A stretch of 64,000 nucleotides of DNA from Rhizobiaceae bacterium (GTDB lineage: Bacteria > Pseudomonadota > Alphaproteobacteria > Rhizobiales > Rhizobiaceae): positions 151,428 to 215,427 of the forward strand of contig JABABQ010000066.1 of the NCBI GenBank assembly GCA_014238155.1, written 5' to 3'. A program made the translations under genes and the position numbers. The notes beneath the pieces were generated by a model that was given only the letters and a program-made list of their open reading frames with translations, searched no databases and was not told where the DNA came from. Of this stretch, positions 17,306-26,939 are shown one piece after another. Numbering within the stretch: position 1 is the stretch's first letter; each line of letters begins with the position of its first letter.

Positions 17306-17728
17306 ATGTTTTATCGCTCACTTCGCCTAGTCGCATTGCTAGCAATTGCCGTGACTTCGACTGCGGCACACTCTGACTCACATGCTGCAGGCGACGCAGT
17401 TAAAGGTAAAAAAGTATTCAAAAAGTGTGCCGCGTGTCACAATATTGGCGAAGCGGCGAAAATCAAAGTCGGACCGCCACTGACTGATGTTGTCGGCCGC
17501 AAGGCGGCCTCGTTTGAGGGATTCAAATACGGCAAAAGCATTGCTGCTGCTGGAGAGGCTGGTCTGATCTGGAGCGAAGAAGAGCTGTTTGACTATCTTG
17601 TTAATCCCAAAAACTATCTGCGAGCCAAATTGGAAAACAAAAAAGCAAAATCCAAAATGGCGTTCAGATTGAAAAAGGAACAGGACCGGGCAGACGTGAT
17701 TTCTTACCTTAAGTCATTGAATATGTGA
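17306..17728 (+). CDS. Cytochrome c2-like periplasmic cytochrome c
   Basis: 140 residues with a Sec signal peptide (to about residue 22), so it acts in the periplasm. Heme c is attached at C41-A-A-C44-H45; the distal ligand is Met118 in KSKMAFRLKKEQD. The pattern VGPPLTDVVGR, the FKYGKSI segment and the KMxFxLKKExDxxxxxxYL tail match cytochrome c2 (CycA) of purple bacteria and mitochondrial cytochrome c. CAGGAGAC precedes the ATG. It would carry electrons from the bc1 complex to an oxidase or, in phototrophs, to a reaction centre. Confidence 0.9.
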   Translation: MFYRSLRLVALLAIAVTSTAAHSDSHAAGDAVKGKKVFKKCAACHNIGEAAKIKVGPPLTDVVGRKAASFEGFKYGKSIAAAGEAGLIWSEEELFDYLVNPKNYLRAKLENKKAKSKMAFRLKKEQDRADVISYLKSLNM

Positions 17729-17752
17729 TATAATTGAAAATCCGTTCCTAAT

Positions 17753-17780
17753 GCCGCCTTCCCTGGGGAAGGTGGCTTTT
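17753..17780 (+). terminator. Rho-independent terminator of the cytochrome gene
   Basis: Hairpin GCCGCCTTCC-ctgg-GGAAGGTGGC (10 bp, one G-T pair) followed by TTTT, 24 bases after the stop codon. Confidence 0.85.
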
Positions 17781-17976
17781 GGATTTGCTCATGCAAATGC
17801 AGATTATTTCAAGCAACCGCTCAACTGCGTCGAAAATGACACGGTTGAATAAAATTGGTAGGTTTTGATGATCTCCAATTCAATTTTCCCTGCCGATAGG
17901 GTACACGAATGCCCTGTACCGGTTGTCCCTACATCCGGAATTATCATTGAATACTTTCCAGGTAGGCGGAAAGACC

Positions 17977-19293
17977 ATGTTGAATAAGTTGAGGTACATC
18001 CGCGCAGATCGCGCGCTTTTGACGCTCTTTGCGAGCGCCACATTGACCGGTGCGATGTTGTTCACGTCGCCGGTGCGGTCGGCGCCGGTTACCTTTGAGC
18101 AGATTCTCGCGGCTCCCGATGATGCACAATTAAATCTCACCTATGCCCGTCAACAGGTGGCCACTGGGCGCCTGCAACAGGCGGCGGCCGCGCTGGAGCG
18201 TCTGTTGCTGCAGCGCCCTAACTGGGATTCCGTGCGATTGTTCTACGGGATTGTCCTGTATCGGCTTGACGATGTGGCTGGTGCCACCCGCGAACTTGAA
18301 ATTCTGGAGGGCCGTGGCCTTAATCCGGATCAGGAAGCCGACAGGGTAAAATATCTGGCGCGCGCGGTGAAGAAGTCTGAACCGCTGCGCATAACAAGCC
18401 GGTTCAGCCTTGGTGGTCGCTATGACACCAATCCGGGACGGGTTTCAGACGCTGTGACTGCTTCGACCGGCGCGGACAGCGATAGTGATTTTGCCTTCGC
18501 CGCCAGGTCGCGGTTCAGAATCGAGGCCGACCTCAACAACGGTCGCCGGGACTATCTGTTTGTGCAGACAAATGGCCACCTGAGAGAGTTTTTCGATATT
18601 GACCGGGCCGATCTGATCCACAGTCGGGCACGAGCCGGTGTAAAGCTGCACTTTCAGGACGGCACTATTACGCCTTATGGCTCCTATTCATCTGTATGGT
18701 TACAGCAGGAGCAGTTTCGCACCAGCTATGGTGGTGGTCTGGACGCCTCCTGGACGTTGAATTCGCAGGTTACCCTGCTGCTCAATGCGCAAGGCATGTA
18801 TCAAAACTACGATACAACGTCCTATTCAACGATTGGCGACCTGCGCGATGGCTGGAAATATGGCGGCGGAGTCAAATTCCGCTGGCGGCCAAGCGATTCA
18901 CTGACTGTTTATGGCGGTGCCGATTTCAAAACCAAGGATGCCGAGTCTGACGGGTTTTCCCATGATTCAGGAAAACTGTCCTTGGCGGCCCAAAAGCTTC
19001 TGGGCATGGGCCGTTACGTGACAATGGCGGCTAGCTTTACGCGCACAGAATACGAGCAGCCCGACACTTTTTATTCCAACACCATTGCCCGCGAAGACGA
19101 TGTGTTCCGTATCAGGGCCGCGGCGGGTGCTCCGTTGTCGACAATTTTGGCAGGTGTCGATCTGCCCGACCAGCTGGGTGGAATTGTTGCCCAGATCGGT
19201 GGCACTTATCACCAGCAGAATTCGTCAATCGAAGACCTGGACATCGATAATTTCAGTGTTGATCTGATGTTCATAAAACGCACGACCTTTTAA
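17977..19293 (+). CDS. TPR plus outer-membrane barrel protein (Slam/DUF560-like)
   Basis: 438 residues from ATG 17977, which has AGGCGG upstream. A signal peptide (ending about VRSAP) leads to a helical part (about 45-145) with TPR features such as LTYARQQVATGRLQQAAAAL and FYGIVLYRLDDVAGATREL. From about residue 155 the sequence is amphipathic beta strands (RFSLGGRYDTNPGRV, LTVYGGADFKTKD) and ends in Phe (IKRTTF), as outer-membrane barrels do. TPR followed by a DUF560 barrel is the plan of surface lipoprotein assembly modifiers. The FecR-domain gene starts 16 bases later, so the two probably form an operon. Cargo unknown. Confidence 0.6.
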   Translation: MLNKLRYIRADRALLTLFASATLTGAMLFTSPVRSAPVTFEQILAAPDDAQLNLTYARQQVATGRLQQAAAALERLLLQRPNWDSVRLFYGIVLYRLDDVAGATRELEILEGRGLNPDQEADRVKYLARAVKKSEPLRITSRFSLGGRYDTNPGRVSDAVTASTGADSDSDFAFAARSRFRIEADLNNGRRDYLFVQTNGHLREFFDIDRADLIHSRARAGVKLHFQDGTITPYGSYSSVWLQQEQFRTSYGGGLDASWTLNSQVTLLLNAQGMYQNYDTTSYSTIGDLRDGWKYGGGVKFRWRPSDSLTVYGGADFKTKDAESDGFSHDSGKLSLAAQKLLGMGRYVTMAASFTRTEYEQPDTFYSNTIAREDDVFRIRAAAGAPLSTILAGVDLPDQLGGIVAQIGGTYHQQNSSIEDLDIDNFSVDLMFIKRTTF

Positions 19294-19309
19294 CGGGAAG
19301 GAGAGACAA

Positions 19310-20380
19310 ATGATGACCCTTCCACGCAAATTTAATGGCCAGAATTATCGGTTGGTTCGAAATCTTTCGACCCTGGCGGCAATTGTCATGCTGTCCGGCA
19401 TTGGTCCGGTTGTTGCGGCACCGCAGGTTGGAACCACGTCGTCTGTACAGGGGACGGCTTATGTGCTGACCGAAGGTGCCCGACGCAAAGCCCAGGTACG
19501 CAGTAGTATTCAGCTAAACGATGAAGTGCAGACCAAAGACGACAGCGCGCTGCAGATCTTGCTGTTGGATCAAACGGTGTTCACGGTTGGGCAAAACTGT
19601 TCATTGTTGATCGATGAATTTGTTTATGATCCGAATACTTCCGTTGGCAATCTGAGTGCGCAGGTGCTGACCGGCGCTTTCCGCTATATGAGCGGACAGA
19701 TTGGCAAGGCCAACCCGATTAACGCGAGCATCCAAACACCCAGTGCCTCAGTCGGAATTAGAGGTACGTTTTTTGAGGGGGTTGTCGGTGAAGATGCCGT
19801 GGTCATGGCCCAATTGGCAGGGATTGACACGAGCAATGCCGATCTCGAGAAAGCCAGCCTGACAATTTTGCGGGGTGCCGGGAGAGGTGCCAATTCGCTC
19901 GATAAATCGGGTTCGATATCCGTGACTTCCGGCGGCGTAACTGTCGAGATTCTGGAGCCCGGCTATGCCGTATTCAGCCCGGCTCCCGGCTTGCCGCCAA
20001 TCGGGCCGTTCCGGATGACCGAGGAAATGCAGGAATATTTCGATTTCTTCCTCAGAACCACACCCAATGGTCCGTCAGAAAATCCACTTGCGGTTTCCAC
20101 TGGCTCGCAGGAATCAGGCCAGCATCAGTTTGAGAATGATCAGGCCGGAAGTGATCCGGAACTCGAAGATGGCGGTGAGGAAGGAACTGAAGACGACCTG
20201 CTGGAGGAAGAAGACACGCCGATTATTGAAGAAGAACCGGTGGTTGAAGAAGAACCGGTGGTTGAAGAAGAAGTGCCCGTCGAAGAAGTTACGGCTCCAG
20301 TCGAAGTGGTGATTACGGTCGTTCCAGCATTTGATGCCGTCGCAGTTGCAGTTGATCCCTGTACCGCCACCTGCAAGTAA
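19310..20380 (+). CDS. FecR-domain secreted protein with acidic tail
   Basis: 356 residues. A long signal peptide is seen (cleavage near VVAAPQVG). A FecR domain covers about residues 45-225: VQGTAYVLTEGARRKAQVRSS, LNDEVQTKDDSALQILLLD, SAQVLTGAFRYMSG and ASVGIRGTFFEGVV, the last being the typical (T/V)xxGxRGT segment. The C-terminal ~90 residues are acidic with an exact EEEPVV duplication and poly-Val/Pro. It lacks a sigma-factor partner or TonB receptor, so it is more likely a periplasmic or surface FecR-fold protein than an anti-sigma factor. GGAAGGAGAG precedes the ATG. Confidence 0.75.
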   Translation: MMTLPRKFNGQNYRLVRNLSTLAAIVMLSGIGPVVAAPQVGTTSSVQGTAYVLTEGARRKAQVRSSIQLNDEVQTKDDSALQILLLDQTVFTVGQNCSLLIDEFVYDPNTSVGNLSAQVLTGAFRYMSGQIGKANPINASIQTPSASVGIRGTFFEGVVGEDAVVMAQLAGIDTSNADLEKASLTILRGAGRGANSLDKSGSISVTSGGVTVEILEPGYAVFSPAPGLPPIGPFRMTEEMQEYFDFFLRTTPNGPSENPLAVSTGSQESGQHQFENDQAGSDPELEDGGEEGTEDDLLEEEDTPIIEEEPVVEEEPVVEEEVPVEEVTAPVEVVITVVPAFDAVAVAVDPCTATCK

Positions 20381-20510
20381 TTGCCGGACTTGTGACACAG
20401 CGTTGAAATCAAATTGACGAATTGGCTGTACGGTCGATTTTGCAGACGAACCACCACCGAATTTCCTGCGGCCGGCATGTTGCTTATACTTGCGCAGGAA
20501 TGTGAGAGGA

Positions 20511-20586
20511 TGGTGAGCCCGCACGGATTCGAACCGTGGACATCCTCATTAAAAGTGAGGCGCTCTACCAACTGAGCTACGGGCTC
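20511..20586 (-). tRNA. tRNA-Lys (anticodon TTT)
   Basis: On the minus strand the 76 bases fold as a complete cloverleaf: acceptor GAGCCCG/CGGGCTC, D arm GCTC-AGTTGGTA-GAGC, anticodon arm CCTCA-CTTTTAA-TGAGG with anticodon TTT, T arm CACGG-TTCGAAT-CCGTG, discriminator A and an encoded CCA. Confidence 0.97.
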
Positions 20587-20785
20587 CCGGAGCATCGAAT
20601 GCCCGGACAGACGCTGCTTAAGCAAAGCTATGGCTAGCGTCAACCGAACTTTGCGCAGTTGGGTTAAATATTTTGCCGATATCGCATTTTTTATGACGAG
20701 TTTTTGAGTTGGCGTGAGTGTGCATTCGTGTAGGTTGGCCGCACAATCGGCCAAAACGCTTCGGCTGCAGCAGGATCCAAATTAT

Positions 20786-21538
20786 ATGAGCGGTGATCTC
20801 ACCTTGATCGGCATATTTTTTGCTGGCCTGCTTTCTTTTATCTCGCCCTGCGTTTTGCCGCTCGTGCCACCTTATCTGACGTACCTGGCCGGTGTGTCAC
20901 TTGAGGAAATATCTCCACAGGATCCGGCGCAATCTCGCCAGGTTCAGCGTAAAGCGCTTGTTAATGCGGCTTTTTTTGTTCTGGGCTTCAGTTGCGTTTT
21001 TGTCGCTCTTGGTGCTGGAGCATCGAGCTTTTCGCAAATTGTTCGCCAAAATCAGGAAATATTGTCGATAATCGCTGGCATTGTCATCATCATTATGGGG
21101 CTGCATTTTCTCGGGCTGTTTAAAATTGGCCTGCTCTATCGTGAGGCTCGCTTTCAGGTGGACGATGATGTGGTGCGGGGGGCCACTGTTGCTGGCTCAT
21201 TTATCATGGGGTTGGCATTCGCGTTTGGCTGGACGCCGTGCATCGGACCGATATTGGGGGTGATCCTCGGCATTGCCAGCGCCCGTGACACCGTGGGAGA
21301 GGGCGCCTTTATGCTGGGGGTTTATTCGTTGGGTCTCGGCGTGCCGTTTCTGCTGGCGGCCTTGTTTGCCGGTTCCTTCATGAGATTCCTTTCCCGATTC
21401 CGAAAGTATCTCGGATCGGTGGAAAAATTGATGGGTGGATTGCTGGTGCTAACCGGCATTTTGTTCCTGACCGGTGGCATGCAGAGTTTTGCCTATTTTC
21501 TGCTGGAAACATTCCCGGTTCTGCAGACATTTGGCTGA
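20786..21538 (+). CDS. ccdA: Cytochrome c biogenesis protein CcdA
   Basis: Inner-membrane protein of about six helices that passes electrons from cytoplasmic thioredoxin to periplasmic thiol partners for cytochrome c maturation. About 250 residues from ATG 20786. The conserved cysteine motifs are LLSFISPCVLPLVPPYLTYL in the first helix and GWTPCIGPILGVIL in the fourth. It stands between tRNA-Lys and a convergent exporter gene. Two c-type cytochromes elsewhere in the window are possible clients. Confidence 0.93.
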   Translation: MSGDLTLIGIFFAGLLSFISPCVLPLVPPYLTYLAGVSLEEISPQDPAQSRQVQRKALVNAAFFVLGFSCVFVALGAGASSFSQIVRQNQEILSIIAGIVIIIMGLHFLGLFKIGLLYREARFQVDDDVVRGATVAGSFIMGLAFAFGWTPCIGPILGVILGIASARDTVGEGAFMLGVYSLGLGVPFLLAALFAGSFMRFLSRFRKYLGSVEKLMGGLLVLTGILFLTGGMQSFAYFLLETFPVLQTFG

Positions 21539-22483
21539 TTACGTCGACTGTATCTGCCGCAATACCCTTTTGGGCCAGGTGGCAAGAACGACACCAGAAA
21601 GCACCAGAAGAACGCCCCACATATGGTAGAGCGCAATTTCTTCGCCAAGAAACACAACAGCCAACCCGACCCCGTAAACCGGCAGCAAATACATGAAAAT
21701 GCCCGTCAGCGATGGGCCGAGCACCTTCACGCCATACTGAAAAAACGAAAACGCCAGTAAAGAAGCCAACAGCACAATCCCGGCGATATTGGTCCAGGCG
21801 GTGGGCGAAGTTGGAAAGGTTTGGAGCCAGGCAATCTCAATTAGCGCAAACGGTGCCAGCAACACCGCTCCTGTTGCTGCAATCAGCATGAACAGGGGCA
21901 AAGTTTGAAGCGGAGCCAGATTATTGGCCTTCAACAATACCGAATAGATTGCCCAACTGACTGCCGCCCCGATAAAGATCAGATCGCCGCGATTGAAGCT
22001 GAGGGACATTAAAGTATCGAATGAGCCTTTGATCACAATGACCACCACGCCGATGACAGCAATTGAGATGCCGAATGCTTCGCGTGTGCTGATCTTTCGG
22101 CCTCCAAACAACCATTCGATCAAAATTATCAAGACGGGCGAAGAGGTGTAGATCAGTGTTCCATTGGTGGCCGTTGTATAGTCGAGCGCCAGATAGACCA
22201 GCGCGCCACAAATCCACATGCCCAGAAATCCAAGCAGCGACACCCGCCACAACTGGTTGACGATCAACTCTTTTTGACGAAGCAGTGCTGGCCAAACCAA
22301 TGGCAATAAAATCAGTGCGGTAAGCGACCATCTGATGAAGGCCAGCGTGAACGGTTCAACCTGATCTGCTACGGCCCGGCCAAAAATGATGTTGGACGAA
22401 AAGAACAATGGCATGATCAACAAAATCGCCATCGCAAAATGGCGTTCTGAGGCGATACTTTTGGAAGAACTTGAATCTGACAA
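21539..22483 (-). CDS. EamA/DMT-family transporter
   Basis: 314 residues with about ten membrane helices arranged as two EamA repeats (roughly 15-150 and 165-300). Typical features are RAVADQVEPFTLAFIRWSLTALILLP, TNGTLIYTSSPVLIILIEW and the second-half GPSLTGIFMYLLPVYGVGLAVVFLGEE. Such proteins export metabolites or amino acids; the substrate cannot be read from sequence. It is convergent with ccdA, the two stops abutting. Confidence 0.88.
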   Translation of the reverse strand: MSDSSSSKSIASERHFAMAILLIMPLFFSSNIIFGRAVADQVEPFTLAFIRWSLTALILLPLVWPALLRQKELIVNQLWRVSLLGFLGMWICGALVYLALDYTTATNGTLIYTSSPVLIILIEWLFGGRKISTREAFGISIAVIGVVVIVIKGSFDTLMSLSFNRGDLIFIGAAVSWAIYSVLLKANNLAPLQTLPLFMLIAATGAVLLAPFALIEIAWLQTFPTSPTAWTNIAGIVLLASLLAFSFFQYGVKVLGPSLTGIFMYLLPVYGVGLAVVFLGEEIALYHMWGVLLVLSGVVLATWPKRVLRQIQST

Positions 22484-22556
22484 GACTGCGATCAGGGATC
22501 AAAGGAACAATGCCCGCTCATGGCAGCTTCGCCCTGTCAACGCAAGTGGCCGGTGC

Positions 22557-23345
22557 TTAGCGAATGATGTCGCCCTGGAAGGCTGAGATCGAACAATCCA
22601 CGGTCAGACGCAGCCGCAATGAACGACAGAATCGGGCAACCTGAGTAGCTGACGTAAAAGGCCCGGCAATCAGACGGGCCTCCAGATCATGGTTTTCTCC
22701 CTTGACCTGAATACGGGGTTCCAGATCCTTGAACAAATCGGGTGCGCGACGTTTCATGGCCGTGTAGCGCCCGACGAGAGGCGAAGCGGATTTGGCTCCA
22801 CCAATATCAACGGCGAACAGGAATTCCGGACGCAAGGCCTCTCTGAATGGTTTCGCAATCTGTTCGGCCTGAGGATTGATCGACCCGGTGCTGCGACCAT
22901 CCAGCTCGACAGCTTTTTTGGTTTTTACCAGTTGTCGGTTCGGTGGCAGGATTTCGGGCAGGTCTGGCCTGGTCAAATTTGCCGAGTCGGTTTTTGGCTC
23001 TGGAAGCTGCGTCGATTGGGTGGATTCAATCAGTGCTTCTGCATCTGCTTCGATTTTAGCGACATCTTGCTTCACCACTTTGCGCTCGACTGTGGTGTCG
23101 GCAATGGTGGTTGGCAGGGTAATCATGGCATCGGGGCTTATGCCGATAACAGTTGCGAACACGACACTGACAAAAGCCAGTGATCCCCAAGTATAAAGGG
23201 CAAATGCACCAACAGAATTGGAATGTTTTTGAACCGAGTTTTTCACCATGTGATCGGCGGCGTCCTTGGCCGCTTTGAGCGCGGCGACGCGAATCACTGT
23301 TTCTTCGGCGCTCAAAGATTCAGGCAAGTATCTGCTCCCACGCAT
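22557..23345 (-). CDS. Membrane-anchored SPOR-like domain protein
   Basis: 262 residues. One membrane helix (about 47-68, FALYTWGSLAFVSVVFATVIG) follows a charged cytoplasmic start. A Pro/Glu-rich periplasmic linker leads to a C-terminal domain (about 175-260) with FLFAVDIGGAKSASPLVGRY, EARLIAGPF and ATQVARFCRSLRLRL, matching the RxxxGPF and sequence pattern of SPOR peptidoglycan-binding domains. A role in cell-envelope or division biology is likely. It is divergent from glmU. Confidence 0.7.
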   Translation of the reverse strand: MRGSRYLPESLSAEETVIRVAALKAAKDAADHMVKNSVQKHSNSVGAFALYTWGSLAFVSVVFATVIGISPDAMITLPTTIADTTVERKVVKQDVAKIEADAEALIESTQSTQLPEPKTDSANLTRPDLPEILPPNRQLVKTKKAVELDGRSTGSINPQAEQIAKPFREALRPEFLFAVDIGGAKSASPLVGRYTAMKRRAPDLFKDLEPRIQVKGENHDLEARLIAGPFTSATQVARFCRSLRLRLTVDCSISAFQGDIIR

Positions 23346-23507
23346 CCAATTGATCTAAAACTGAATTCCATTCGAAATCTGCCGTTGATCGAATCGTTAA
23401 AATCACCCATTCACGAACGGACCGGGCGGTTCAGATGGACTTTCGTGGATTTTATGGCATGAGAGGGATTAATTTTGCCCTAGCAAAACGAATATTTAGG
23501 TTAAAAA

Positions 23508-24875
23508 ATGGTTGATTCTTCCAATCGTACTTGTCTGACGATCATTCTCGCGGCCGGCGAGGGAAAACGCATGGCGTCCGATATGCCCAAAGTGCTGCAT
23601 CCTGTGGCTGGACTGCCGATGGTCTGTCATGTTCTGGACACAGCCAAATCTGCTGGTGCAACTGATGTTGCCGTAGTGGTTGGAAACCGGGCGGAGTTGG
23701 TTTCCAACGCCGTGCAAAACCATCACCGGCAAGCCACAATCCATTTACAGGACACACGAAGCGGCACTGCCCACGCAGTGCTGGCGGCACGGGAAGCGGT
23801 TCAATCCGGCCACGACGATGTTGTGGTGCTATATGGCGATGTTCCGCTCATGAAAACCGAAACTATTCTGGCGGCGCGCCAGTCCCTGGCGGAAGGAGCC
23901 GACATCGTCGTTTTGGGTTTTAACACCCAAACACCCACCGGCTATGGCCGATTGATCGTGGAAGATGATCAATTGACGGCGATCCGGGAGGAAAAGGATG
24001 CATCTGAGGAAGAACACACAATCACATTTTGCAACAGCGGGATCATGGCTTTTGGCGCGCCCCATATGCTGGGTGTTCTGGATGCCATATCCAACGACAA
24101 TGCACAGGGCGAATATTACCTTACAGATGCCGTTGAGGTGGGGCGGAGCAAGGGATTGAACGTCGTTGCTGTGGAAGTTCCGGAAGAGGAAACACTGGGG
24201 GTCAATGATCGGGTGCAACTGGCGCAGGTCGAGGCCATCTGGCAAGACCGCCAGCGCCAGTATTTTCTGCGCTCAGGTGTTGCCATGGCTGCACCGCAAA
24301 CGGTTTGCCTGCACCACGATACCGTGCTCGAGCGCGATGTGACGCTGGAACCCAATATTGTATTTGCCGCAGGTGTTCGGGTTGAGCAGGGGGCAATTAT
24401 TCGCGCATTTTCGCATTTGGAGGGCGCCAGCGTGGGGAGCGGGGCGATCGTCGGCCCCTATGCACGGTTGCGGCCTGGTGCAGTGATTGGCAATGGATCA
24501 AAAATCGGCAATTTCGTTGAAATCAAAGCCAGCAATATCGGTGACGGGGCAAAGGTCAATCACCTGTCTTACGTCGGCGACAGCGACGTTGGTGAAAAAG
24601 CCAACATCGGTGCCGGTGTGGTGACCTGCAATTATGACGGATTTAACAAACACAAGACCATCATTGGCAGTGGCGCCTTTATCGGCACCAATACGTCGCT
24701 GGTTGCACCGGTGATCATTGGCGAGAATGCCAATACGGCGGCCGGCAGCGTGATCACCAAAAATGTGCCGGAAGACAGCCTGGCCATTGAGCGAAACAAA
24801 CAGGCGAATTTGCCGGGCAAGGCGAAAAGTTTGCGCAAGCGCTATTTGGATCAAAAGGCCGACCGTAAAAAATAA
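23508..24875 (+). CDS. glmU: Bifunctional UDP-GlcNAc pyrophosphorylase / GlcN-1-P acetyltransferase
   Basis: Makes UDP-N-acetylglucosamine for peptidoglycan and LPS. 455 residues. The N-terminal uridyltransferase shows LAAGEGKRMASDMPKVLHPVAG, and GSGTAHAV-like and NSGIMAF segments. The C-terminal left-handed beta-helix starts near residue 250 with DVTLEPNIVF and shows GPYARLRPGAVIG, KASNIGDGAKVNHLSYVGD and NYDGFNKHKTIIG. glmS follows on the same strand after 143 bases, coupling two steps of amino-sugar synthesis. Confidence 0.98.
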   Translation: MVDSSNRTCLTIILAAGEGKRMASDMPKVLHPVAGLPMVCHVLDTAKSAGATDVAVVVGNRAELVSNAVQNHHRQATIHLQDTRSGTAHAVLAAREAVQSGHDDVVVLYGDVPLMKTETILAARQSLAEGADIVVLGFNTQTPTGYGRLIVEDDQLTAIREEKDASEEEHTITFCNSGIMAFGAPHMLGVLDAISNDNAQGEYYLTDAVEVGRSKGLNVVAVEVPEEETLGVNDRVQLAQVEAIWQDRQRQYFLRSGVAMAAPQTVCLHHDTVLERDVTLEPNIVFAAGVRVEQGAIIRAFSHLEGASVGSGAIVGPYARLRPGAVIGNGSKIGNFVEIKASNIGDGAKVNHLSYVGDSDVGEKANIGAGVVTCNYDGFNKHKTIIGSGAFIGTNTSLVAPVIIGENANTAAGSVITKNVPEDSLAIERNKQANLPGKAKSLRKRYLDQKADRKK

Positions 24876-25018
24876 TCGCAATTCTTGCACTTTTGAAATC
24901 TTTTTTGACTAAAGCAAAGGTCAATAGGTGATATGGCAAGGCAGAAAGCCGCATCGCTGGTTTAAGTCTGTCCGCGGATGACGAGATTTGTTGTTCGCAG
25001 TTACATGGGAAAACGCAT

Positions 25019-26857
25019 ATGTGCGGAATAGTTGGAATTGTGGGCACCAGGCCAGTCGCACCTCTTATTGTTGATGCGCTGAAACGGTTGGAATATCGAG
25101 GATATGATTCTGCCGGAGTTGCAACGGTCGAACAAGGCCTGCTCGACCGTCGCCGGGCAGAGGGCAAGCTCGTCAATCTTCAGGAACGGCTGGAATCATC
25201 GCCCCTGTCGGGCACAATTGGCATCGGCCATACCCGTTGGGCCACCCATGGGGCACCCATAGAAATCAACGCTCACCCTCATTTTTCCTCCGGTGTGGCT
25301 GTTGTTCATAACGGCATCATCGAGAACTTCCGCGAGTTGAGAAAAAGCCTTGAAACCGATGGGTTCGAGTTTTCTTCGCAGACGGACACCGAAGTTGTGG
25401 CCCATCTGGTTGAAAAAGGCCTGCGGGATGGTTTGGTGCCGGAAGAAGCTGCACATCAGGCGATTCTACAATTGCGCGGTGCGTTTGCGCTCGCGGTAAT
25501 GTTTGACAGCGACGACAATTTGATCGTTGCTGCACGCAACGGCCCGCCACTGGCCATTGGGCACGGCGAAGGCGAAATGTATCTGGGTTCAGATGCTGTG
25601 GCGCTGGCGCCGTTTACGAATCGCATCACCTATCTGGAAGATGGCGATTGGGCGATTATCCGCCGCAACGACCTGGCGATTTTCGATGTCGGCGGCCAGT
25701 CGGTCAACCGACAGCAGCAGACTTCGGTTGGTTCAGCGCTGATGGTCGACAAGGGTAATCATCGCCATTTCATGATCAAGGAAATCTACGAACAGCCGGA
25801 AGTGATCGGTCATACCCTGGCAAATTACGTTGATTTCAATTCGGAGAAGATTGCGCTCAGGGACATGAGTGATACACAAGATCCGCTCGACTTTTCCCGC
25901 CTTGACCGTTTGAACATCACGGCTTGCGGAACCGCCTATCTTGCCGGATATCTTTCAAAATACTGGTTTGAACGCTATGCACGTTTGCCGGTCGATATCG
26001 ATGTCGCTTCGGAATTTCGGTATCGGGAAGTGCCATTGACGGAAAACGGTTTGTCGCTGTTTATTTCCCAATCTGGCGAAACTGCCGATACGCTGGCCGG
26101 GCTGAAATATTGTGAAGAAAACGGCCAGCGACTGGCGGCAATTGTTAATGTTCGCGAGAGCACAATTGCACGATCTTCGCACAATGTGTTTCCCACACTG
26201 GCTGGGCCGGAAATTGGTGTCGCTTCAACAAAGGCATTTACCTGCCAATTGTCTGTACTGGCGTCGCTGGCGATAGGTGCTGGTGTGCAAAGAGGCCACA
26301 TTGATGAGACGCAGGAAAAGGAATTGGTTCGGGCGCTCGCTGAAACTCCGCGCTATGCCAATGAAGTTCTGAAGCTGGAAGACGATATCAAGGAATTGGC
26401 TCATTCTTTGGCAAACAAGGAGCATGTGCTTTATCTGGGACGGGACACCAATTATCCGCTCGCCATGGAAGGTGCGCTGAAGCTGAAGGAATTGTCCTAT
26501 ATTCACGCGGAAGCTTATGCAGCAGGTGAATTGAAGCACGGGCCAATTGCGTTGGTTGATGAAGAAATGCCGATTGTCGTGATCGCGCCGCATGACCGGA
26601 TATTTGAGAAAACCGTTTCCAACATGCAGGAAGTTGCCGCACGTGGTGGCAACATAATTCTGATCACGGATCCCAGGGGAGCAGCGGAAGTCGGCATGGA
26701 TGAAGCCAAGGTGATTGTCATGCCCGAAATGCCGGAGATCATCACGCCCATTGTCTATTCATTGCCGGTCCAGATGCTTGCCTATCACACCGCTGTTCAT
26801 ATGGGCACCGACGTCGATCAACCTCGGAATTTGGCCAAATCGGTTACTGTTGAATAG
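25019..26857 (+). CDS. glmS: Glutamine--fructose-6-phosphate aminotransferase
   Basis: Makes glucosamine-6-phosphate from fructose-6-phosphate and glutamine. 612 residues. The N-terminal nucleophile Cys2 is in MCGIVGIVG; the glutaminase domain has GHTRWATHG and NGIIENF. Two SIS isomerase domains follow, with SQSGETADTLA and the tail DVDQPRNLAKSVTVE, the family's typical C-terminus. It follows glmU in the same direction. Confidence 0.98.
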   Translation: MCGIVGIVGTRPVAPLIVDALKRLEYRGYDSAGVATVEQGLLDRRRAEGKLVNLQERLESSPLSGTIGIGHTRWATHGAPIEINAHPHFSSGVAVVHNGIIENFRELRKSLETDGFEFSSQTDTEVVAHLVEKGLRDGLVPEEAAHQAILQLRGAFALAVMFDSDDNLIVAARNGPPLAIGHGEGEMYLGSDAVALAPFTNRITYLEDGDWAIIRRNDLAIFDVGGQSVNRQQQTSVGSALMVDKGNHRHFMIKEIYEQPEVIGHTLANYVDFNSEKIALRDMSDTQDPLDFSRLDRLNITACGTAYLAGYLSKYWFERYARLPVDIDVASEFRYREVPLTENGLSLFISQSGETADTLAGLKYCEENGQRLAAIVNVRESTIARSSHNVFPTLAGPEIGVASTKAFTCQLSVLASLAIGAGVQRGHIDETQEKELVRALAETPRYANEVLKLEDDIKELAHSLANKEHVLYLGRDTNYPLAMEGALKLKELSYIHAEAYAAGELKHGPIALVDEEMPIVVIAPHDRIFEKTVSNMQEVAARGGNIILITDPRGAAEVGMDEAKVIVMPEMPEIITPIVYSLPVQMLAYHTAVHMGTDVDQPRNLAKSVTVE

Positions 26858-26939
26858 AATTGTCCTTGCAAATTTCCGGGCAGGGGGTCATTTAGGCGGG
26901 CGGCGGCAATTTTGTCGAAGCCAGTTGTAAAGCAGTAAT

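Noticed and set aside
19310..20380. FecR anti-sigma regulator of iron uptake
   Set aside because: No ECF sigma factor or TonB receptor is adjacent and the protein has a cleavable signal peptide.
20140..20754. 204-residue minus-strand frame
   Set aside because: It spans tRNA-Lys and the antisense of the acidic FecR tail; its Ser/Thr repeats are a shadow.
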